Source: Pseudoalteromonas rubra (GTDB lineage Bacteria; Pseudomonadota; Gammaproteobacteria; Enterobacterales; Alteromonadaceae). Taken from it: DNA of 64,000 nucleotides. The notes under the pieces were generated by a model that worked only from the letters and a program-made list of their open reading frames with translations, searched no databases and was not told the DNA's origin. Positions within the stretch are counted from its first letter, which is position 1. Each line of letters starts with the position of its first letter. Shown here piece by piece: positions 60,125-64,000 of the stretch. The stretch covers positions 1 to 64,000 of the forward strand of contig NZ_PNCI01000050.1 in the NCBI RefSeq assembly GCF_005887095.1, written 5' to 3'. A program made the position numbers and the translations under genes.

Positions 60125-61385
60125 TTTGATAATCTAGAGGCCGAACGGTTGATGCAATCTTAATTTTATCTTGCTCGTTTAAATCAATGTCTTTAGCCGT
60201 GATATGGTGCATGTGCTTGGTATTATAAAAGACCCGTACTTTGGGTGCGGTCGGTGCGCCTCGATTACCTTCCAATACGATTGCCAGGCGCTCATTACTG
60301 AGCTTAACAATCGTGCCTACCGGATGTACACCAATACACTTGATAAAATGTTGCACCAGCACAGGATCAAACTGTGCCTTGTTAGCCAGTAAATAACGCA
60401 ATGCGACCAAGGGCTCATCGCCATCTCGATGAGGGCGCTCAGCGGTCATCCCCTCATACACATCCACAATGGCCATTATACGCGCAGCTTTGCTGATCTG
60501 CATACCTTGCAGGCGGCGAGGATAACCGCTCCCATCCAGGCGCTCATGGTGGCTGACAATCATGTCGAGCATCAGTGGGGTGATCCCCGGCGCGTCACGG
60601 GTAAGCCCGAGAGACTGCGCAACATGGCGCTGCATGGTTTTCATTTCCAACTTGTTAAGCGGGCCATTCTTATCGATGATCCCCTGAGGTATCTTGGTGT
60701 GTCCGACGTCGTGTAGCATGGCACCAATGGCCATTTGTTCAATTACCTTTTTACCAAGGCCCAGATACTTTGCAAAGACGGTGACCAAGATGGCGCAGTT
60801 GATCATATGGCGCCAGTTAAACCCCTCTTTATCTTTGATCCGGGTAAGGATTGCCATAGCATTGGTGTTTCTCAGCACAGATCCGACGATTTCCTGACTG
60901 ATATCATTGATCAGTGTCATATCGACCTGCATGCCAGTGGTTAAGTTGCCATACAGCATTTGCAGTTGCTTGTTGTGCTGCTCAAACTGTCTGGCCGCAT
61001 TGGCAAACTCATCTTCCAGGCTAATTTTTTTATCTTTACTGGGCTGCGCTTTTGTTGCCTTGGCTGACTTGTCTTGTACTTGTTTGTCTTTTGGCTTTGT
61101 GTCTGGTGTGTCAGGCTTTACTTCAGGGGCCTGGTATTTTTCAGGTATCGGAATGTCACTTTGAGCAAAGTCGATATTCAGCTCAACCACCCCGTTGGCG
61201 ACCAGACGAGCAATGATAGCTTCATCCCGAACCATACCCCGAGATTTGATCTTAACTTCAGCGCCTGACTTTTGCTTGTGAACGCTATCCACAAACATGC
61301 CGGGTTTTAACTCTTCAATAGGGAGGGTAACTCGCATATCGCTCGCATGATGCCTGGCGGCAGTGTAAATTGCACTAATATGCAT
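60084..61385 (-). CDS. HD-GYP phosphodiesterase with N-terminal DUF3391
   Basis: 433 aa. N-terminal DUF3391 (LPIEELKPGMFVDSV...) and a charged Lys/Pro/Asp linker (about 90-125), then an HD-GYP domain with HDVGHTKIPQGIIDKNGPL near 225 and HHERLDGSGYPRRLQG near 275, the motifs for hydrolysing cyclic-di-GMP. The start is uncertain: ATGs at 61385 and 61337 both lack a clear ribosome site. Converges with the DUF3325-like gene. Confidence 0.92.
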   Translation of the reverse strand: MHISAIYTAARHHASDMRVTLPIEELKPGMFVDSVHKQKSGAEVKIKSRGMVRDEAIIARLVANGVVELNIDFAQSDIPIPEKYQAPEVKPDTPDTKPKDKQVQDKSAKATKAQPSKDKKISLEDEFANAARQFEQHNKQLQMLYGNLTTGMQVDMTLINDISQEIVGSVLRNTNAMAILTRIKDKEGFNWRHMINCAILVTVFAKYLGLGKKVIEQMAIGAMLHDVGHTKIPQGIIDKNGPLNKLEMKTMQRHVAQSLGLTRDAPGITPLMLDMIVSHHERLDGSGYPRRLQGMQISKAARIMAIVDVYEGMTAERPHRDGDEPLVALRYLLANKAQFDPVLVQHFIKCIGVHPVGTIVKLSNERLAIVLEGNRGAPTAPKVRVFYNTKHMHHITAKDIDLNEQDKIKIASTVRPLDYQINLSRLLKDHLLV

Positions 61386-61502
61386 AGACCAGACTAAATT
61401 GTCTAGTAAATGGTGTGAGTTTAAGAAAAAAGAATGAGTGTTTATTAAAGAATGTGCAGTCAGAGGCTAAACAGCACTCTGACCTTTTGTTGCGATGCTG
61501 AA

Positions 61503-61838
61503 TTATTCCTGGAAATAGGTACCCCAGCCATCGTATTCAACGCCACAGTGCGTCGCAATTTCAACTAGTTTAGTGACATCTTCCATAATCACTTCAGCGT
61601 CTAATTCAGCTTCAACCACGACGTCGAAACCCCAGATTTTGCTGCCATCTTCCAGTTCAAGTTCAGCTGGGTCTTCTACATCGTAACCCAGTTTAAAGGC
61701 AGCGAGTGCTGCTTGTTCAAGTTTTTCAAACTCTTCACTGACAAAATGATGCTCTACTTCATACAATATATCGGGGTTCGATCCATCTTCTAACAACGAC
61801 TCAACGATGTCTTCACTGATCTCTTGCCAATTTTCCAC
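61503..61838 (-). CDS. rraB: Ribonuclease E inhibitor RraB
   Basis: 111 aa, very acidic. Family pattern: EHHFVSEEFEKLEQAA near 29 and DVVVEAELDAEVIMEDVTKL near 74, ending CGVEYDGWGTYF. Binds RNase E and alters mRNA decay. The start is GTG at 61838, inside the end of the plsC gene (26-bp overlap), so the two are translationally coupled. Confidence 0.94.
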   Translation of the reverse strand: MENWQEISEDIVESLLEDGSNPDILYEVEHHFVSEEFEKLEQAALAAFKLGYDVEDPAELELEDGSKIWGFDVVVEAELDAEVIMEDVTKLVEIATHCGVEYDGWGTYFQE

Positions 61839-62550
61839 TTGCTGCTCTCACTTTTTCGTCTAACTGTGCAATATGTTCCGCCATTTTAGCATGGATCTGC
61901 TTGGCATGCTCTCGCGCTGGTATGTCTTTATCTAACGGCATGGGTGCCAGAATATCAATATACACAGTACCATTATCCCAGCGATTAAGTTTGATCTGGC
62001 CAGCTGTATTGTTCATACAAACCGGTACTACAGGCACATCCGCACTCAAAGCGGTATGAAATGCACCCGTTTTAAAAGGCAGTAATCCTCTACCGTAACT
62101 GCGTGTCCCTTCCGGGAACATCCACAATGACATACCCCGTTGTTTAATTTTCGCAATCGACTTATCCAGGGTATCGACCGCTTTTTTACGATTTGCCCTG
62201 TCGATCAGGATATTACCGGACAACCAATATAACTGGCCAAAAAATGGCACCCATTTCAGGCTTTTCTTGCCCATACTGACGGTGTTATGCGGTACCACAG
62301 CAGGCAAAGTGAACAGGTCATAATTATTTTGGTGGTTGGCAATGTACATCGCTGGACCCAGATCTTTCGCGCCCGGGTCTATCGAGATCTCAAGTTTAAC
62401 CCCGATCACACGCGACATTTTACCAAACCAGGAGGCAATCACATGCACGTTATTGGCATGAAAAGGACGGATCAGACTCAACGTCAGGCCAGCCAGACAA
62501 CTGAGGATGATAAACAGCGCTATTGCCAGAATTCGAACTACAGCTAACAA
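61813..62550 (-). CDS. plsC: 1-acyl-sn-glycerol-3-phosphate acyltransferase
   Basis: Second acylation step of phospholipid synthesis at the inner membrane. Acyltransferase box NHQNNYDLF (HX4D) near 68 and FPEGTRSYGRG near 143. 245 aa from a TTG start at 62550, which has AGGAG 8-9 nt upstream and gives an N terminus like E. coli PlsC (MLAVVRILAIALF). An in-frame TTG at 62571 would put the ribosome site inside the gene. Overlaps rraB. Confidence 0.92.
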   Translation of the reverse strand: MLAVVRILAIALFIILSCLAGLTLSLIRPFHANNVHVIASWFGKMSRVIGVKLEISIDPGAKDLGPAMYIANHQNNYDLFTLPAVVPHNTVSMGKKSLKWVPFFGQLYWLSGNILIDRANRKKAVDTLDKSIAKIKQRGMSLWMFPEGTRSYGRGLLPFKTGAFHTALSADVPVVPVCMNNTAGQIKLNRWDNGTVYIDILAPMPLDKDIPAREHAKQIHAKMAEHIAQLDEKVRAASGKLARDQ

Positions 62551-62633
62551 AATAGAGACTCCTATGATCAAGTCGGCGCATTATAATCAAATAGGCGTAC
62601 ACTTGTAAGCTCAATTTTATTACAGCCATAAAA

Positions 62634-62657
62634 AATGCCGCTCGATTGAGCGGCATT
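62634..62657 (-). terminator. Terminator of rpoH
   Basis: AATGCCGCTC and its complement around GATT, followed on the minus strand by TTTTTT. Clear intrinsic terminator 29 bp after the rpoH stop. Confidence 0.92.
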
Positions 62658-62685
62658 CTAAAATTTATTTAGCAGGCTTAGGCAA

Positions 62686-63549
62686 TTAGCTCATTGCTGC
62701 CTGTAGTTTCTTCATTGCAGATTTTTCCAGCTGACGTACTCGCTCAGCAGACACCTGATATTTATCGGCCAAGTCTTGCAAGGTTGCTTTGTCTTCCGAC
62801 AACCAGCGTGCGGCAACTATGTCCTGAGAGCGCTCATCCAGCGTCTTCATTGCTGCGATAAGACGGTTCTGAGACTGCTCCTGCCACTGCTCTTCTTCAA
62901 TCACCTCAGCCACATCACTGCTGGCATCCGTTAAATACTGAACCGGTGAGAAGCTGCTGCTCGGTGCGTTATCGTCATCGTCTGACGTCAGGTCAAAGCC
63001 CATGTCCTGACCACTCATTCGCGATTCCATTTCACGTACTTCTTTTTCGCTCACACCTAGTTCATTAGCAACTGTGGTGATCTCTTCCTGGTTAAACCAA
63101 CCCAGACGCTTTTTGTTTTTGCGCAGGTTGAAGAATAATTTACGTTGCGCTTTGGTCGTCGCAACTTTAACGATACGCCAGTTCTTTAGCACGTATTCGT
63201 GGATCTCAGCTTTGATCCAGTGTACTGCAAACGACACCAGACGCACACCCACTGTCGGATTGAAGCGCTTCACCGCTTTCATCAGACCGATGTTGCCTTC
63301 CTGAATCAGGTCTGCCTGAGGCAAGCCATAACCGGAATAGCTTTTGGCAATATGCGCAACAAATCGTAAGTGAGAGATAATGAGCTGCTTGGCTGCGTGC
63401 AAGTCCCCATCCTCATGTAGGCGGGTTGCCAGCGCTTTTTCCTGCTCAGCGTCCAGCATCGGAATAGAGCTCACCGATTGTAGGTAGCCTTCTATACTCG
63501 CGCTTTGTTGCCCAGCGGTCAGTGCCATTGCATAAATATCTTTACTCAT
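62686..63549 (-). CDS. rpoH: Heat-shock sigma factor 32
   Basis: 287 aa. Region 2 (LIISHLRFVAHIAKSYSGYGLPQADLIQEGNIGLMKAVKRF, near 57-97), the RpoH box (TKAQRKLFFNLRK near 133) that is diagnostic for sigma-32, and region 4 helix-turn-helix (TLQDLADKYQVSAERVRQLEKSA). GAGG precedes the ATG. Upstream there is a perfect CIRCE element, pointing to transcriptional heat control in addition to known translational and stability control. Confidence 0.97.
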   Translation of the reverse strand: MSKDIYAMALTAGQQSASIEGYLQSVSSIPMLDAEQEKALATRLHEDGDLHAAKQLIISHLRFVAHIAKSYSGYGLPQADLIQEGNIGLMKAVKRFNPTVGVRLVSFAVHWIKAEIHEYVLKNWRIVKVATTKAQRKLFFNLRKNKKRLGWFNQEEITTVANELGVSEKEVREMESRMSGQDMGFDLTSDDDDNAPSSSFSPVQYLTDASSDVAEVIEEEQWQEQSQNRLIAAMKTLDERSQDIVAARWLSEDKATLQDLADKYQVSAERVRQLEKSAMKKLQAAMS

Positions 63550-63582
63550 TTTTCACCTCAGTGATAATTCGTTTTGCCAATT

Positions 63583-63609
63583 TTAGCACTCTTTCCCTTA
63601 GAGTGCTAA
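63583..63609. promoter_or_regulatory. Perfect CIRCE element (HrcA operator) upstream of rpoH
   Basis: TTAGCACTC (63583-63591), a 9-nt spacer, then GAGTGCTAA (63601-63609): an exact match to the CIRCE consensus. The arms extend one further base each side. It lies 34-60 nt before the rpoH ATG, at the expected transcription start. CIRCE is bound by the heat-shock repressor HrcA. Confidence 0.93.
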
Positions 63610-63613
63610 ATGC

Positions 63614-63643
63614 AATCTACTACTTTTCCCCCTCAAAGATCAA
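63614..63643 (-). promoter_or_regulatory. Candidate sigma-70 promoter of rpoH
   Basis: On the minus strand, TTGATC (63638-63643) and TAGATT (63614-63619) with an 18-nt spacer. Transcription would start at the CIRCE element, so bound HrcA would block it. Confidence 0.5.
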
Positions 63644-63763
63644 GCTTTTTATTATTACACTTTAATTAATAATTAAGATATTGATTTTAAAGAACTAATT
63701 TAGTTTATGAAAAAGCAATCATGGTAAGCTCGTGTTCAGGTTCGCCCTACGGAGATATCAGAC

Positions 63764-63836
63764 AGTGCTAATTTGGCAGGAAAGAGTGCTAATTTTAGCA
63801 ATTGAGTATGCTAAAACTAAATCGGTTAGCACACTC
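63764..63836. promoter_or_regulatory. Cluster of CIRCE-like half-sites
   Basis: CAGTGCTAA (63764-63772) and GAGTGCTAA (63784-63792) are direct half-sites. GAGTATGCTAA (63804-63814) and TTAGCACACTC (63826-63836) form an 11-bp inverted repeat with one mismatch, each a half-site with a two-base insertion. TTAGCA also occurs at 63795-63800. All lie between rpoH and ftsX. Spacing differs from canonical CIRCE, so function is open. The rest of 63550-63858 is AT-rich leader. Confidence 0.55.
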
Positions 63837-63858
63837 ACTACGACACCTCTTGGCGGCC

Positions 63859-64000
63859 CTATACTTTATCCGGCTCAATGTCCTTTATGTACTTTTGCAC
63901 TGATAAAAAGGAACCAACAAAGCCCAGGGCAACAGCCAGCAGCAATAAACACAGCAACTCGCTCCCCGATAAGCCCTGCAATACAAAGTTGCTCTGGTAT
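63859..64000 (-). CDS. ftsX: Cell-division protein FtsX, C-terminal end (partial)
   Basis: 46 codons run in from the right edge, reading ...GLSGSELLCLLLLAVALGF VGSFLSVQKYIKDIEPDKV (break inserted), stop TAG at 63859-63861. The last membrane helix and the short tail ending in IEP match FtsX, the membrane partner of FtsE, which normally precedes rpoH in gammaproteobacteria. The rest lies outside the window. Confidence 0.88.
   Translation of the reverse strand, partial: YQSNFVLQGLSGSELLCLLLLAVALGFVGSFLSVQKYIKDIEPDKV

Overview
The window looks like the chromosome of a marine gammaproteobacterium, most likely Pseudoalteromonas. This is an inference from the gene families seen here (DUF3581, RraB, PrlC, RpoH, FadL, DcaP-type porin, RecA/MutS) and from moderate base composition. 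No rRNA, tRNA, CRISPR array, transposase or phage gene was recognised. About 60 genes are supported. Most are ordinary core genes, with accessory stretches at about 6.1-11.5, 15.7-18.4 and 28.5-32.7 kb.

Layout. 0-6 kb: an 80-bp tandem repeat, rsmJ, an orphan response regulator, prlC and gor. 6.1-10 kb: an AT-rich patch holding a 59-aa membrane ORF, a membrane-anchored AraC regulator, a small membrane protein, a broken gene and a decayed second copy of the 3' end of gor, then a secreted alpha/beta hydrolase. This looks like an insertion or recombination scar at the gor 3' end. 10-15.4 kb: a secreted FG-GAP beta-propeller and a four-gene potassium operon in which a shortened KdpD-like kinase and a KdpE-like regulator precede a KtrAB/TrkHA-type transporter. 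15.7-18.4 kb: an RTX-repeat protein with a Sec signal, a lipoprotein and a membrane protein.

18.4-28.5 kb is the most coherent block, a predicted zinc-starvation (Zur) locus. Three Zur-box-like palindromes precede (i) merC, (ii) a four-gene operon of DUF1826, an M1 metallopeptidase, DUF6702 and a COG0523 GTPase, and (iii) the divergent pair of an M3 lipoprotein peptidase and pyrC2-folE2. The second-copy dihydroorotase lacks one canonical metal-binding histidine, and FolE2 is the GTP cyclohydrolase type that does not need zinc.

28.5-32.7 kb: a one-protein biosynthetic line made of adenylation, carrier and alpha-oxoamine-synthase domains plus an unusual C-terminal domain, followed by a small DUF1579-like protein. 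The product is unknown. 32.9-38 kb: purU, a CrbR-like regulator beside acs, and a DcaP-like porin. 38-51 kb: housekeeping and redox genes, including an OhrR-type regulator with a clear operator in front of the gpx-ohrR pair, gltX, proB, a diguanylate cyclase and a YeiL-like regulator. 51-64 kb: a large surface lipoprotein, recA (with LexA box), pncC, mutS, fadL, an HD-GYP protein, rraB, plsC, rpoH and the end of ftsX.

The rpoH upstream region carries a perfect CIRCE element and several further GAGTGCTAA-like half-sites. This suggests HrcA control of the heat-shock sigma factor.
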